From assembly GCF_003319185.1 (NCBI RefSeq), contig NZ_QOHJ01000008.1, positions 62,001 through 126,000 of the forward strand: DNA of 64,000 nucleotides, in the 5' to 3' direction. A program made the translations under genes and the position numbers. This document shows, piece by piece, positions 8,018 through 17,060 of the stretch (position 1 is its first letter; each line of letters starts with the position of its first letter). This stretch comes from Blastococcus sp. TF02A-30 (GTDB lineage: Bacteria; Actinomycetota; Actinomycetes; Mycobacteriales; Geodermatophilaceae). The notes under the pieces are model-generated. The model searched no databases and was not told the DNA's origin. It saw only the letters and a list, made by a program, of their open reading frames with translations.

Positions 8018-9223
8018 ATGCGCTCGCTCGTTCAGCTGTGTCACGGGGCGGTCGCCACAGTGCTCGCGTTGGCACTGGTCACCGGTTGCGGCGGGTCCGA
8101 CTCCACGGGGTCGTCGGATGCAGGTGTCGATGGCAGAGCGCAGCCGTGTGCCGAGCCGGTGCAGGCCGACCGTCTCCCGACCTGCGCGGCGGACTACGTC
8201 TACCTGCGCGGGGTCAACACCCAGGGCGGAGGCGGATCGCAGCACGACCCGACCCGCATCCCGGGCGTCGTCGACACCGACTATCACTGGAACGGCCAGG
8301 AGTTCTACGACTTCCTGTACTCGAGAGGGCACCGCATCGTGCGCCTCGACTTCCTGTGGGAGCGGGTGCAGCCCGAGCTGGGCGGCGAGTTGGACCCGGA
8401 GGGGCTCGCCGAACTCGAGGCAGCGGTGCAGCGGGCGGCGGACGCAGGTCTGCTCGTGCTGCTGGACATGAAGAACTACGCGCGCTACTGGCTGGAGAAC
8501 GACACGCAGGTGATGTTCGGGGCCGGGATTACTACCAACGATTTCGCCGACGCGTGGGGCAAGCTGGCCGCCGCGTTCGCTGATCAGCCGGCGGTCACGG
8601 GCTTCGGGCTGATGAACGAACCGTGGGGCCTCCCGGACGCTCCTGCCGGCCAGACTTCGGTGTGGAAGGAGTTCAGCCAGGCCGCTGTCGATGCCATCCG
8701 GAGGACAGGTGACACGCGATCGGTTTTCGTCGCCGGCGACGAGTGGGGTGGCGCTTGGGGCTGGGCCGACATCAACGGGGAGCCGTGGATCGACGACCCC
8801 TCCGACAATGTCGTCTACGAAGCACACATCTACTTCGATGCGAACAGGTCGGGCACCTACCAGGAGACCTACGCCAGCACCGAAGCGCAGGCGATCGCAC
8901 AGGGGTGGCCCGACCTGCCCTCCCGTATCAGGGACGAGGTGGACAACTTCACCGACTGGCTCGCTGAACACGGGGAACGCGGGTTCGTCGGGGAGATCGG
9001 CTGGCCGAGCGGGCCAGAGGCCGAGGCGTGGAACGCTCTCGGCGACGTCGCCTATGACGTACTGAACGACGCAGAGGTGGGGGCCACGTACTGGGCGGCC
9101 GGGGAGTGGCTGTCCTCGGACGGCGGTATGTACAACCAGGACGCGTACAACCGGGCTTTCCTGGAGCCGCAGTCGCAGACGGACGTGATCGAGGCCGAGG
9201 AGCACCTGTCCCGCGAGCGATGA
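8018..9223 (+). CDS. Secreted lipoprotein, GH5-type glycoside hydrolase
   Basis: 401 residues. The N-terminus is a lipoprotein signal peptide ending LVTGC (lipidated Cys24) followed by a Ser/Gly/Asp linker. The rest is a (beta/alpha)8 glycosidase of the GH5/clan GH-A kind: GVNTQGG near residue 65, the acid/base Glu201 in LMNEPWG, and the nucleophile Glu326 in GFVGEIGWPS. Family members cleave beta-linked glucans, mannans or glycolipids; the substrate here cannot be told. It stands first in polysaccharide locus 1, so a role in trimming or releasing the polymer outside the membrane is plausible (inference). Preceded by only 16 bp after the broken GT2, so it may have shared that promoter. Confidence 0.85.
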   Translation: MRSLVQLCHGAVATVLALALVTGCGGSDSTGSSDAGVDGRAQPCAEPVQADRLPTCAADYVYLRGVNTQGGGGSQHDPTRIPGVVDTDYHWNGQEFYDFLYSRGHRIVRLDFLWERVQPELGGELDPEGLAELEAAVQRAADAGLLVLLDMKNYARYWLENDTQVMFGAGITTNDFADAWGKLAAAFADQPAVTGFGLMNEPWGLPDAPAGQTSVWKEFSQAAVDAIRRTGDTRSVFVAGDEWGGAWGWADINGEPWIDDPSDNVVYEAHIYFDANRSGTYQETYASTEAQAIAQGWPDLPSRIRDEVDNFTDWLAEHGERGFVGEIGWPSGPEAEAWNALGDVAYDVLNDAEVGATYWAAGEWLSSDGGMYNQDAYNRAFLEPQSQTDVIEAEEHLSRER

Positions 9224-9327
9224 GTCATGTTCGGGTGACAGCGCGTGCTTTCCCCGGACATCTCGTACTGCTTGCCTGCTAGCTTGGGGCGGCGGGACCG
9301 AGGTGCCCGCTCGTTGATCTCAGCAGA

Positions 9328-10818
9328 ATGGACTTCATGTATCGGGATGTTGCGGTGGTTGGCGCCGGAGCCGTGGGGCTCGTCGTCGCTAAACAACTCG
9401 CAGACGCCGGTATGGACGTGGCTCTGGTCGAGGCCGGAACGGCTCATGGGGGTCTGCGGAACCGCGTGATGTCGGGCGTCATCTTCGACAAGGCTCGCCA
9501 CGACGGGGTCTCGAACGGTTGGACGACGGGGCTCGGCGGCACGACCCAGCTGTGGGGCGGGCAACTGTGGGCCTGGGAGGACTACGAGTTCGAGGAGCGC
9601 CCCTACCTCGACGTGCATGCGCCTCGCTGGCCGGTCACGCGCAAGGACCTACAGGAACCGTACGAGACCTTCCTCCGCGTCGTCGGTGCCAGCGCGCGGA
9701 TCAGGCGTGAGCTGCTGTCCACCCCGGTGCTCGAGCCCTCGGACGCAGAAGATTCGGTCTACACGAAGTACTCTGCCTGGCTGCCGTGGCGGAAGCGGAA
9801 CTTCTACCGACATCTGCGGCGAGAGCTGGCCGCCTCGGGGCGCGTGACGGTTCTCGCCGACCGCATCGCGACGCGGATCGAGACCCATGGAGCCGACCGA
9901 GCCATCGTCCTGCTGGAGGGCGCTGGCGCCGACAGGTCCAGTGTCGAGTGCCGCCACGTAGTGCTGGCTGCCGGGACGCTAGGCAACATCGGCCTGCTGC
10001 AGGAATCGCAGGCCTCCGCGTCCCCGTGGCTGGGGCGTGGGTTCATGGACCACGTATCCGGTCGCTACGCGACGCTCACCGTCAAAGACCCGGTCCGCTT
10101 CGTGCGAGCCATGGGCGCGCGGTACTCCGGCACCAGTCTTCTCACCCCTCGCTTCGTCATGCGTCCGGGTTATGCCGAGAAGAACAGGCTGCTCAGCGCC
10201 TTCGCCCACTGGGACGTCGAGCTCCCGAAGGCGAGTTCGTACGCGATCCTGCGCGAAGCGCTGCGCAGTGCTCAGCGCGGAGTTCCTCGCCTGAGCGGTG
10301 TCGATGCCGTGCAACTGTTCCGCCGCGCTCCTCGAGAGCTCGCGTTCGGCGGCTACTGCGCAGCGGTGCTTCGACGTCGCCCCGTACCAGGTAATGCCCT
10401 CGTGCATCTGCAGGTCGAGATGGAGCAACCACCCCGCTTCGACTCGTCCGTCCGGTGGGTTTCGGACGGTGGTGACCGCAGGCTGCACGTGAGCTGGGAC
10501 ATCGGGAAAGAGGAGATGGAAGCCTTCCAGCAGTTCGGGGCCTCGTTCTTGGATTCGTTGGATCTGGATGAGCTCGGTCTCGACCTGGTGGCGCGCCCAG
10601 CGGACCCCGAGTTCCGGGACACCTATCACATGATGGGTGGAACACGCATGGCTGCCCTGGAGGACGAGGGCGTCGTCACGGAGGATCTCACCGTGCACGG
10701 CGCTCCGAACATCCTGGTGACAGGCGCGAGCGTCTTCCCCAGCGGAGGCGTCGCCAATCCCACGATGACGGCGGCCGCCCTTGCCCTCCGGGCGACAGCG
10801 GCGATGAAGGACCGGTGA
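9328..10818 (+). CDS. GMC-type FAD-dependent oxidoreductase
   Basis: 496 residues. A dinucleotide-binding motif VAVVGAGAVGLVVAKQLADAG lies at the N-terminus; WTTGLGGTTQLWGGQ and HVVLAAGTLGNIGLLQ match the FAD-contact regions of GMC/cholesterol-oxidase-like flavoproteins; the C-terminal DTYHMMGGTRM and VFPSGGVANPTMTAAALALR are the hallmark GMC_oxred_C ending with the catalytic His/Asn region. Such enzymes oxidise alcohol groups, including sugar hydroxyls. It is followed after 7 bp by an aldo/keto reductase, suggesting an oxidation-reduction couple acting on one sugar. ATG at 9328 chosen; ATG at 9337 is an alternative. Confidence 0.88.
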   Translation: MDFMYRDVAVVGAGAVGLVVAKQLADAGMDVALVEAGTAHGGLRNRVMSGVIFDKARHDGVSNGWTTGLGGTTQLWGGQLWAWEDYEFEERPYLDVHAPRWPVTRKDLQEPYETFLRVVGASARIRRELLSTPVLEPSDAEDSVYTKYSAWLPWRKRNFYRHLRRELAASGRVTVLADRIATRIETHGADRAIVLLEGAGADRSSVECRHVVLAAGTLGNIGLLQESQASASPWLGRGFMDHVSGRYATLTVKDPVRFVRAMGARYSGTSLLTPRFVMRPGYAEKNRLLSAFAHWDVELPKASSYAILREALRSAQRGVPRLSGVDAVQLFRRAPRELAFGGYCAAVLRRRPVPGNALVHLQVEMEQPPRFDSSVRWVSDGGDRRLHVSWDIGKEEMEAFQQFGASFLDSLDLDELGLDLVARPADPEFRDTYHMMGGTRMAALEDEGVVTEDLTVHGAPNILVTGASVFPSGGVANPTMTAAALALRATAAMKDR

Positions 10819-10825
10819 TGATCGG

Positions 10826-11740
10826 ATGACCGCACTGCCACTCGGTATGGGTGTCGCCACGTTGATGCGCGAACCCTCGGCGAGACAGCGGCGCCGCCTG
10901 CTCGATCACGCCTACGAACTGGGGTACCGCCACTTCGACGTGGCCCCTGTGTACGGCCTCGGAGCCGGGGAGACAGAGCTCGGGAAGTTCGTCGCGGGGC
11001 ACAGCGATGTCGTCGTCACGACGAAGGTCGGACTGGCACCGGGGCGCGGTGCGCGCCTGGTGTCGCACGTCCAAGGTCCACTACGCGCGGCGCTGCGGAC
11101 TTTCCCGGCCCTTCGAGCGGTGGCGAAGAACCGTTCCTCGGCGGCCGCCACCTCCGTGGAGGTGACTGCCGACGCGATGATGTCGAGCGTTCAGCAGAGC
11201 CTCGAGCGGCTGCGCGTGGACGCCATCGACCGCCTCCTCCTGCACGAGGTCCCTGCGACGGACCTGTCCGAGGCCGCCCTGCGGGCTGCGGAGAACCTCG
11301 TGGAGCGTGGTGCGGTACGGCGGTTCGGAGTGTCCGGCCCGCCTGAGGTGATCCGGGCCAGTGACGTGGATAATCACGACCTCGTGACCGTCGTGCAGAC
11401 CTCCGATTCGCTGGCGCCGTCGACCTACTTCAGTCGGCGTGACGTCGCATGGGTGCACTACGGGGTCCTCTCCATGAATTTGCATCGTCTGGCCCCGGTG
11501 CTGGACGACCGGCCACGTCAGGAGTCGCTCGAGCAGCTCCTGGATCGGCCCCTCCGCTCGCTCGAGCACCTGGCGGGTGCACTGGTCCTTCTGTCGGCGG
11601 CGGCTCGCCCGGGGGCCACCGTGCTGGTGGGAACGACCAGTGAGGCACACCTCGCGACCGCGGCGCAGGCCGTGGAGGGCGCCCTCCCGGAGGCGGAGGC
11701 TGTCGCGAGGGCGAGGCGGATCCTGACCGATGGGCGTTGA
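10826..11740 (+). CDS. Aldo/keto reductase family protein
   Basis: 304 residues forming an AKR TIM barrel: HFDVAPVYGLG provides the catalytic Asp and Tyr, TTKVGL the catalytic Lys, and LLLHEV the fourth-position His. Members reduce carbonyls with NADPH. The start is 8 bases after the GMC oxidoreductase stop, so the two are probably co-translated. Taken together, the pair could oxidise and then re-reduce a sugar hydroxyl, giving net epimerisation, in the manner of the unrelated DprE1/DprE2 couple; that is inference from juxtaposition. Part of locus 1 with the Wzz-like gene downstream. Confidence 0.85.
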   Translation: MTALPLGMGVATLMREPSARQRRRLLDHAYELGYRHFDVAPVYGLGAGETELGKFVAGHSDVVVTTKVGLAPGRGARLVSHVQGPLRAALRTFPALRAVAKNRSSAAATSVEVTADAMMSSVQQSLERLRVDAIDRLLLHEVPATDLSEAALRAAENLVERGAVRRFGVSGPPEVIRASDVDNHDLVTVVQTSDSLAPSTYFSRRDVAWVHYGVLSMNLHRLAPVLDDRPRQESLEQLLDRPLRSLEHLAGALVLLSAAARPGATVLVGTTSEAHLATAAQAVEGALPEAEAVARARRILTDGR

Positions 11741-11845
11741 TCTGTTCTCGGGCGCCTGTCGCGTCCGCGCCGGTCATCACGGAAAGCTGTGATCGATGCG
11801 CTTCAAGGTCGATGGTTCGCGACGCGATACGACGAGGGTGGACGC

Positions 11846-12730
11846 GTGACTACAGGCACGTCCCGATCAGCCGATCTGAACGGGAAGCAGTCGGACGACG
11901 TGTCGCCCAGCGACGCTGAGCCCGTCGTGCCTTCGGTGGTCAACGGATCCTGGTCCAGCCGGTCGAGGGCTTGGCGAGGTCGGCTTCCGCTGCTCGCGGC
12001 TGTCGCCGTCCTGCTGATCGTTCCGGCCCTGGTCGGCTATCTGGTAGCGGCGAGCCAGCCGACCGTTTACGGGGCCCGGTCGGAGTTGATCATAGCGGTG
12101 CCGGAGAGTTCCAACACCGCGGAGCAGCAGACAGCCACGCTCGTCAGCATGCTTGACAGCCGAGCGGTCCTCGAGCCGGTGGCGGCCGAGTTCGACGAGG
12201 ACATCCAGGCGCTGCGGGAACGGATCAGCAGAGAGCAGGTCGAGAGCGGAAACGTCATCCGTGTCACCGTCGAGGACTCTGACCGAAATGCGGCGCTGGG
12301 CATGGTCTCGACGTTGACGCAGAACTACGTGGCCTTGGTGACCGGGCTGGCGGCTGACGCCGGCCAGTCCCAGTACCTGACCGATGAGATCGCTCGCCTG
12401 TCGGCGCAACAGGTGGACCTCCGTGGACGGCTGCTGCAGCTGTCCGGGTCGGCGGCGGACGCCGACGTAGAGCTGGCGCGGCAACTGCGGGTGGACAGCG
12501 ATGTCCTCCAGCAGCGGATCGCCGACCTCGAGCAGCAGGCAGTGGAGACGGAAGCGCAGCGGGTGGAAGCCGTCCCCCTCATCCGCCCGCTGGCTGAGCC
12601 CTACCTGCTCGAGGAGGCGGTGGGACCCCAGCCACTTCGCACGGCAGCCGCGGGTCTGCTCGTCGGCATCGTGCTGAGTGCAGGATTGCTCACCGTCGTC
12701 TTGCGCAGGCGGACACTGCATGACGGATGA
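11846..12730 (+). CDS. Wzz/chain-length-determinant-like membrane protein
   Basis: About 294 residues from the GTG at 11846, which follows GAGGGTGGA; a GTG at 11789 would add 19 residues. A cytoplasmic N-terminus is followed by a transmembrane helix (LLAAVAVLLIVPALVGYLVA), a periplasm-type domain with coiled-coil-forming heptads around residues 150-230 of the product (QSQYLTDEIARLSAQQVDLR and onward), and a second helix near the C-terminus (AAAGLLVGIVLSAGLLTVVL). No kinase domain. PCP/Wzz proteins set polymer length. It overlaps the flippase start by 11 bp. Confidence 0.78.
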   Translation: MTTGTSRSADLNGKQSDDVSPSDAEPVVPSVVNGSWSSRSRAWRGRLPLLAAVAVLLIVPALVGYLVAASQPTVYGARSELIIAVPESSNTAEQQTATLVSMLDSRAVLEPVAAEFDEDIQALRERISREQVESGNVIRVTVEDSDRNAALGMVSTLTQNYVALVTGLAADAGQSQYLTDEIARLSAQQVDLRGRLLQLSGSAADADVELARQLRVDSDVLQQRIADLEQQAVETEAQRVEAVPLIRPLAEPYLLEEAVGPQPLRTAAAGLLVGIVLSAGLLTVVLRRRTLHDG

Positions 12731-14420
12731 GTCCCGCAACCGAGCGGCACCACCCGGTGTCGCGCCGACCGAGCCGCTCCCGGCCTCACTCGCGCCGGAG
12801 GGCGGCGACCCTCCGGTCAGTGAGCCCATCCGGAACAGCGTCACGGTCGCGGTCTGGACTCTTCTCAGCCGGCTGACGGGGCTGCTCAAGGTCGCCGTCA
12901 TCGCGGCGGTCCTCGGCCCCACGTACATGGGCAACCTGTTCCAGGCGACGAACCTGCTGCCGAACATCACCTTCGAGCTCCTGACCGGAGCGTTGTTCAC
13001 GTCGCTTCTCGTGCCCGCGCTGATCAAGCATGCCGATCTCGGTGACCGCCGGTCGGTCGAACGCCTGGCCGGTGGCTTTCTCGGGCTCGTTCTGCTCGCA
13101 TTCCTCGTCGTATCCGTCGTCGTGGCGCTGGCTGCCCCCTGGATCATGCAGATGCTGGCCGTGGGTATCCCCGACGAGGCGGTCGTGGAGGCCCAGACCA
13201 GTGCTGGCTCGCTGCTCCTGTGGTTGCTGATCCCGCAGGTGATGCTCTACGGCGTCATCGGTTGTGCCTCAGCGGTCCAGAACGCGTACGGGCGCTTCGC
13301 CTTCACCGCAGCAGCCCCCGCTGTCGAGAACGTCGCGATCATCGGAATCCTCGTGGGCTACGGGGTGACGTTCACTGACGGAACGGACCTCGCAACGGTC
13401 GAGACGCGCCAGATCCTCTGGCTGGGGATCGGGACGACGTCGGCCGTGGCCCTGCACGCGGCCGCACAGTGGTGGGGGGCATGGAGGGCCGGCGCCGTAC
13501 TTCTGCCGACGGTCCGCTGGCGCGATCCCGAGGTGCGTCACCTCCTGAGGCTGGCCATCCCGTCACTCGGCAATGCCGGGATGACCGCATCCCGGACACT
13601 CGGCGTGCTCGTTGTGGCATCCAGCATTCCGGGTGGTGTCGTGGCCTTCCAGCTGGGCTACAACTTCTACACCCTGCCCGAGGCCCTCGTCGCCAGGCCA
13701 TTGGCGCAGGGCATGTTGCCGGATCTCGCCCGCGCTCATCGCAGAGGCGACCGGCGCGCATTCTTCGAGCATCTCCGGAACGCGGGCCGGCTCGCGCTCT
13801 TCGTGGCGGTCCCGGCGGTCGTGGCCTACCTCGTGCTCGCCGAGCCCATGGCACGGGCCGTGGCCGGCGGCAACATGGCAACCGACGAGGGCATCGCCCT
13901 GCTCAGCGGTGCCATCACCGGGTTGGCTCTGGGGGCGCTCGCGCAGTGCGGAGTGCTGTTGTGCACGAACGCCTACTACGCGCGCCGGGACGCCCGCACG
14001 CCGTTCGTCGTCACAGCCATCAGGTCGTTGCTGGCGCTTGCCTGGATGGCGTACTACTTCACAGCAGCGGAGGGCATCTCGCTCCTGACGCTCGGTCTGA
14101 TCATCACCGTGAGCGACGCGCTCGCCCTGCTGATCCTGCTCGTGATGCTCGGCTTCGAGCGTCCAGGAGGCGGACTTGACCTGCCGATCAGCGCGGGCAG
14201 GGCGGTAGCCGCGTCGGCGGTCATGGCGGTCGTCGCGGTGGGCATCGTCCGACTGGTGGAGGGCTGGGCCTCTGACTCGATCGCTCTGCTGGCGGCAGCC
14301 CTGGTCGGTCTGCTGACCTATGTCGGCGCCCAATGGATCACGCGCTCGCCGGACCTCGAATTGTTCCGCAGCCATGTCGGCCGGCGCCCTGTCCCCGAGA
14401 TCGGTAAATCCGCGCCATGA
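12720..14420 (+). CDS. MurJ/Wzx-type lipid-linked oligosaccharide flippase
   Basis: 566 residues with about 14 hydrophobic helices. The opening VAVWTLLSRLTGLLKVAVIAA followed by NITFELLTGALFTSLLVP closely resembles the MVF/MurJ superfamily signature (MOP flippases), which move undecaprenyl-PP-linked glycans across the membrane. In a polysaccharide cluster with Wzz- and polymerase-like genes it is more likely the export flippase for this polymer than the essential lipid II flippase. ATG at 12720 is chosen because it overlaps the upstream gene; the 4-base ATGA overlap at its end couples it to the polymerase gene. Confidence 0.87.
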   Translation: MTDESRNRAAPPGVAPTEPLPASLAPEGGDPPVSEPIRNSVTVAVWTLLSRLTGLLKVAVIAAVLGPTYMGNLFQATNLLPNITFELLTGALFTSLLVPALIKHADLGDRRSVERLAGGFLGLVLLAFLVVSVVVALAAPWIMQMLAVGIPDEAVVEAQTSAGSLLLWLLIPQVMLYGVIGCASAVQNAYGRFAFTAAAPAVENVAIIGILVGYGVTFTDGTDLATVETRQILWLGIGTTSAVALHAAAQWWGAWRAGAVLLPTVRWRDPEVRHLLRLAIPSLGNAGMTASRTLGVLVVASSIPGGVVAFQLGYNFYTLPEALVARPLAQGMLPDLARAHRRGDRRAFFEHLRNAGRLALFVAVPAVVAYLVLAEPMARAVAGGNMATDEGIALLSGAITGLALGALAQCGVLLCTNAYYARRDARTPFVVTAIRSLLALAWMAYYFTAAEGISLLTLGLIITVSDALALLILLVMLGFERPGGGLDLPISAGRAVAASAVMAVVAVGIVRLVEGWASDSIALLAAALVGLLTYVGAQWITRSPDLELFRSHVGRRPVPEIGKSAP

Positions 14421-15937
14421 CAGCACTCGGGACCAGACCCGGTCCGCAGGCCCCGGCACGTTTCCGCCCGGTCATGCCGGTGCACTGGTGGCTCGTCGTC
14501 CTCGCCGCAGCGGCCTGCGGCGGAGCGGCAGTCGCGATCTCTCCGCTCATGGCCGGCGCCGCCACAGGGGCAGCGGCCGTGGTGGTCCTCGTGATCCACC
14601 GCCCGGAGTGGGCCGGCTACATCTATCTCGGACTCACGCCGCTCATCGTCGGTTTACAGCGAGGCATGCTCATCCCGGTCATCCGCCTGAACGAAGCCCT
14701 GCTCGGCCTGCTGTGCCTCGCCGTGGTCCTCGGATCGGTGCGGCGGTGGGCGCTGGCGGGGTTCCCCCGCCTCGACGTCCGAGTCGTGGACCTGGCAGTC
14801 CTGGGGCTGGCCCTCTTCAGCTCGGTCACCAGCCTGCTCTGGATGTACGCACGGGCCGTCGACATCACCGCTGATGACATCCTCTTCGCACTCACGTTGT
14901 GGAAGTACGGCGCGCTCTACCTCCTGTTCCGGATCACCATCCGGTCCGAAGCGCAGGTGCGCCGGGCGATCCTCGTCGCCCTCCTGGCGTGCGTCCCTGT
15001 CGCGGTCCTCGGAGTTCTCCAGGCGGTGGGCGTGGGCCCTGTGCTCGCGTTCCTCGTTCCCTTCGCCACGGACGAGGGCCCGGCGGCGCTGGCGAACAAT
15101 CGTGCGTCCTCGACGATCGGCGCCCCGATCCCGTTCGGTGACGTCATGGTCATGGTGTTCGCCCTCGCGCTCGGCTGGCTGACGCATGTACGGGCCCACC
15201 GTCTCCCGATGGCGGCGATCGCTGCCCTGTTCGGCATCAGTGCGGTCGCGTCCGGACAGGTGTCTAGTTGGCTGGGTCTCCTCGTCGCGGGACTGGTCAT
15301 CGGGTGGGCGATGGGCCGCTTGCGCCATGCCGTCGCAGGTATCGCGGTCCTGGGGGCGGCATCGGCGATCGCGCTCCAGCCCGTCATCTCCGCCCGGGTG
15401 CCAACCGGTGGAGGGGTTCCGACCGCATGGACCGGCGAGGATGGCCGGATCGGGAATCTCTCGGAGTTCATCTGGCCGCGGATCGGCGAGGGGGTCAACT
15501 GGCTCTTCGGCGTCCGCACCTCGGCTCGCATCCCCGCTCCGGAAGTCTGGCGTGAGTGGGTGTGGATCGAGAGTGGCTACACGTGGCTGATGTGGAACGG
15601 GGGGCTGCCACTGACCGCGGCCTTCGTCGTGTTCGCCGTGTCGGCGCTGAAGGTCGCTCAACGCGTCGTGAGGGACGGCACTCCAGCATTCCGGGCTGTG
15701 GGTCTGGCCGCGCTGGGTGTCCTGGCGATGGAGGTGGTCCTGATGGTCGTGGATCCCCACCTCACGATGCGGGGTGCCGCCGACCTGCTGTTCCCGATGA
15801 TCGCGCTGTGCGTCAACTGGCATCTCGGGTTCTCGCGCACGGCGACGTCGGCCGCAGGCTCCGGCGCGCCACCCCCGTTCCCTGGTCCAGGCGTCGGTGG
15901 ATCGGTGAACGCGGCGGGAGCGCAGTCACGTGCGTAA
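14417..15937 (+). CDS. Wzy/O-antigen ligase-like polytopic membrane protein
   Basis: 506 residues, about 10-12 predicted transmembrane helices with a large extracytoplasmic loop around residues 325-385 (from PVISARVPTGG to WIESGYTWLMWNGG). This topology and the gene neighbourhood (flippase upstream, Wzz nearby) fit an O-antigen polymerase/ligase of the Wzy_C type, which joins undecaprenyl-linked repeats. The C-terminal tail is Gly/Pro/Ala-rich. No catalytic motif can be named with certainty, so polymerase versus ligase is open. Confidence 0.75.
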   Translation: MTALGTRPGPQAPARFRPVMPVHWWLVVLAAAACGGAAVAISPLMAGAATGAAAVVVLVIHRPEWAGYIYLGLTPLIVGLQRGMLIPVIRLNEALLGLLCLAVVLGSVRRWALAGFPRLDVRVVDLAVLGLALFSSVTSLLWMYARAVDITADDILFALTLWKYGALYLLFRITIRSEAQVRRAILVALLACVPVAVLGVLQAVGVGPVLAFLVPFATDEGPAALANNRASSTIGAPIPFGDVMVMVFALALGWLTHVRAHRLPMAAIAALFGISAVASGQVSSWLGLLVAGLVIGWAMGRLRHAVAGIAVLGAASAIALQPVISARVPTGGGVPTAWTGEDGRIGNLSEFIWPRIGEGVNWLFGVRTSARIPAPEVWREWVWIESGYTWLMWNGGLPLTAAFVVFAVSALKVAQRVVRDGTPAFRAVGLAALGVLAMEVVLMVVDPHLTMRGAADLLFPMIALCVNWHLGFSRTATSAAGSGAPPPFPGPGVGGSVNAAGAQSRA

Positions 15938-15977
15938 CGGGTGACCGGCAGTGCCGGCGAGGAAGAGGAGCCAACTG

Positions 15978-16466
15978 ATGAGGCACTGGCACAGATCCGG
16001 CTCGCCGTGCCGGATGATGCTCGTCTACAACCCCGGCGGACACCGGCGGGAACTGGAAGTAGCGATCAAAGACCTGAGCCCAGAAGTGGTCCTGTGCGCG
16101 ACTTTCCCTCCGCTGCAGGGGATTTCTTTCGCGCGGGTGCCGCAGTCCGAGAGGACGGTCGCGGTGATGCACCCACGAAGGCGGGCCGGGCGCCTGATGG
16201 TCAATGCGTTCCAGTCCCTCGTCCACATCTTGCGCTTCCGGCCCTGCGTCATCATCACCAGTGGGGCGGATGCCGCGGTGGCCAGCATGGTCATCGGCAG
16301 AACCGTCTTCCGACGCCGGACGGTCTTCATCGAGAGCGCCGGAACTCTCGGCCCCACCCTTGCCGGACGGCTGTGCCATCGTTTCGCCGATCTCATGCTG
16401 GTGCAGTGGCCCGAGCAGTCGCAGATCTACCCGCGCTCCGTCCGATTGGAGGCACCGCTGCTGTGA
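15978..16466 (+). CDS. pssD: PssD-like (Alg14-type) glycosyltransferase membrane subunit
   Basis: 162 residues; ATG at 15978 with GAGGAG seven bases upstream. Shows the PssD/Alg14 signatures: MLVYNPGGHRRELE, CVIITSGADAAVASMV, FIESAGTLGPTLAGRL and LMLVQWPEQ. In this two-subunit enzyme PssD/Alg14 is the membrane anchor and acceptor-side half, while PssE/Alg13 carries the nucleotide-sugar site; the pair typically adds the second sugar (often glucuronic acid) to a lipid-linked glucose. The GTGA overlap with pssE supports a tight 1:1 complex. A frameshifted paralogue lies at 5254-5737. Confidence 0.88.
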   Translation: MRHWHRSGSPCRMMLVYNPGGHRRELEVAIKDLSPEVVLCATFPPLQGISFARVPQSERTVAVMHPRRRAGRLMVNAFQSLVHILRFRPCVIITSGADAAVASMVIGRTVFRRRTVFIESAGTLGPTLAGRLCHRFADLMLVQWPEQSQIYPRSVRLEAPLL

Positions 16467-16972
16467 ATCTCTGCCTCGTGGTGGGCACCACTCCTTACGG
16501 GTGGGACGACCTCGTCCGTGCCGTCGATGATGCCGCCCAGACGCATGGGCTGACCGGCTGGGCGCAGATCGGTAACGGGTCCTACGAGCCCAGCGCTCTG
16601 TCCCATGATCGGTTTCTGCCGCACGCGGCCATCCTGGAGCGGATGAAGTCGGCGGATGTCGCCGTGATCCACGGCGGACTCGGCAGCATCGGGGACGGCT
16701 TGCGCCACGCGCAGCGGCTGGTGGTCGCTCCTCGCTCGCTCGGAGTCGGCCGGCACGGGCGGCAGGAAGCGCCCAACGATCAGTGGCCCGTGGCGCTCCG
16801 CCTCGCCGAGATGTACGGCTTCGCATGCGTCTCTTTGACAGAGCTCGGTCCCGCCATCGCATCCCAGCTCGAGGCGCCGCCCCAACGATGGACCGTGGCG
16901 CCGACCAACGCGCCGCGGATCATCGAGGAGTGGCTGGAGTCCGAAGGCGTTCGCGTCCGCGAGCAACGTTGA
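16463..16972 (+). CDS. pssE: PssE-like (Alg13-type) glycosyltransferase catalytic subunit
   Basis: 169 residues of the Glyco_tran_28_C kind. N-terminal LCLVVGTTPYGWDDLVRAVD, central VAVIHGGLGSIGDGL (nucleotide-sugar-binding glycine loop) and PRSLGVGRHGRQEAPNDQ (UDP-sugar contacts) match PssE. It works with the PssD encoded immediately upstream (GTG start at 16463 overlapping the pssD stop). UDP-glucuronate supplied by the ugd genes in this window would be a natural donor, as in rhizobial exopolysaccharide synthesis; the donor is inferred. Confidence 0.88.
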   Translation: MNLCLVVGTTPYGWDDLVRAVDDAAQTHGLTGWAQIGNGSYEPSALSHDRFLPHAAILERMKSADVAVIHGGLGSIGDGLRHAQRLVVAPRSLGVGRHGRQEAPNDQWPVALRLAEMYGFACVSLTELGPAIASQLEAPPQRWTVAPTNAPRIIEEWLESEGVRVREQR

Positions 16973-17060
16973 TCCGGTGGCGCCGTTCCGCCGTCCTCCG
17001 TGCGGGGGACGTCTGCCCTCCTAGGTCAGTCGTCGAACTCGTCCCGGCTATCCTCGTGCG

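Noticed and set aside
12720-14420. Essential lipid II flippase MurJ
   Set aside because: Sequence is MurJ-like, but position between Wzz- and polymerase-like genes with overlapping ends fits a dedicated exporter of this polymer better.
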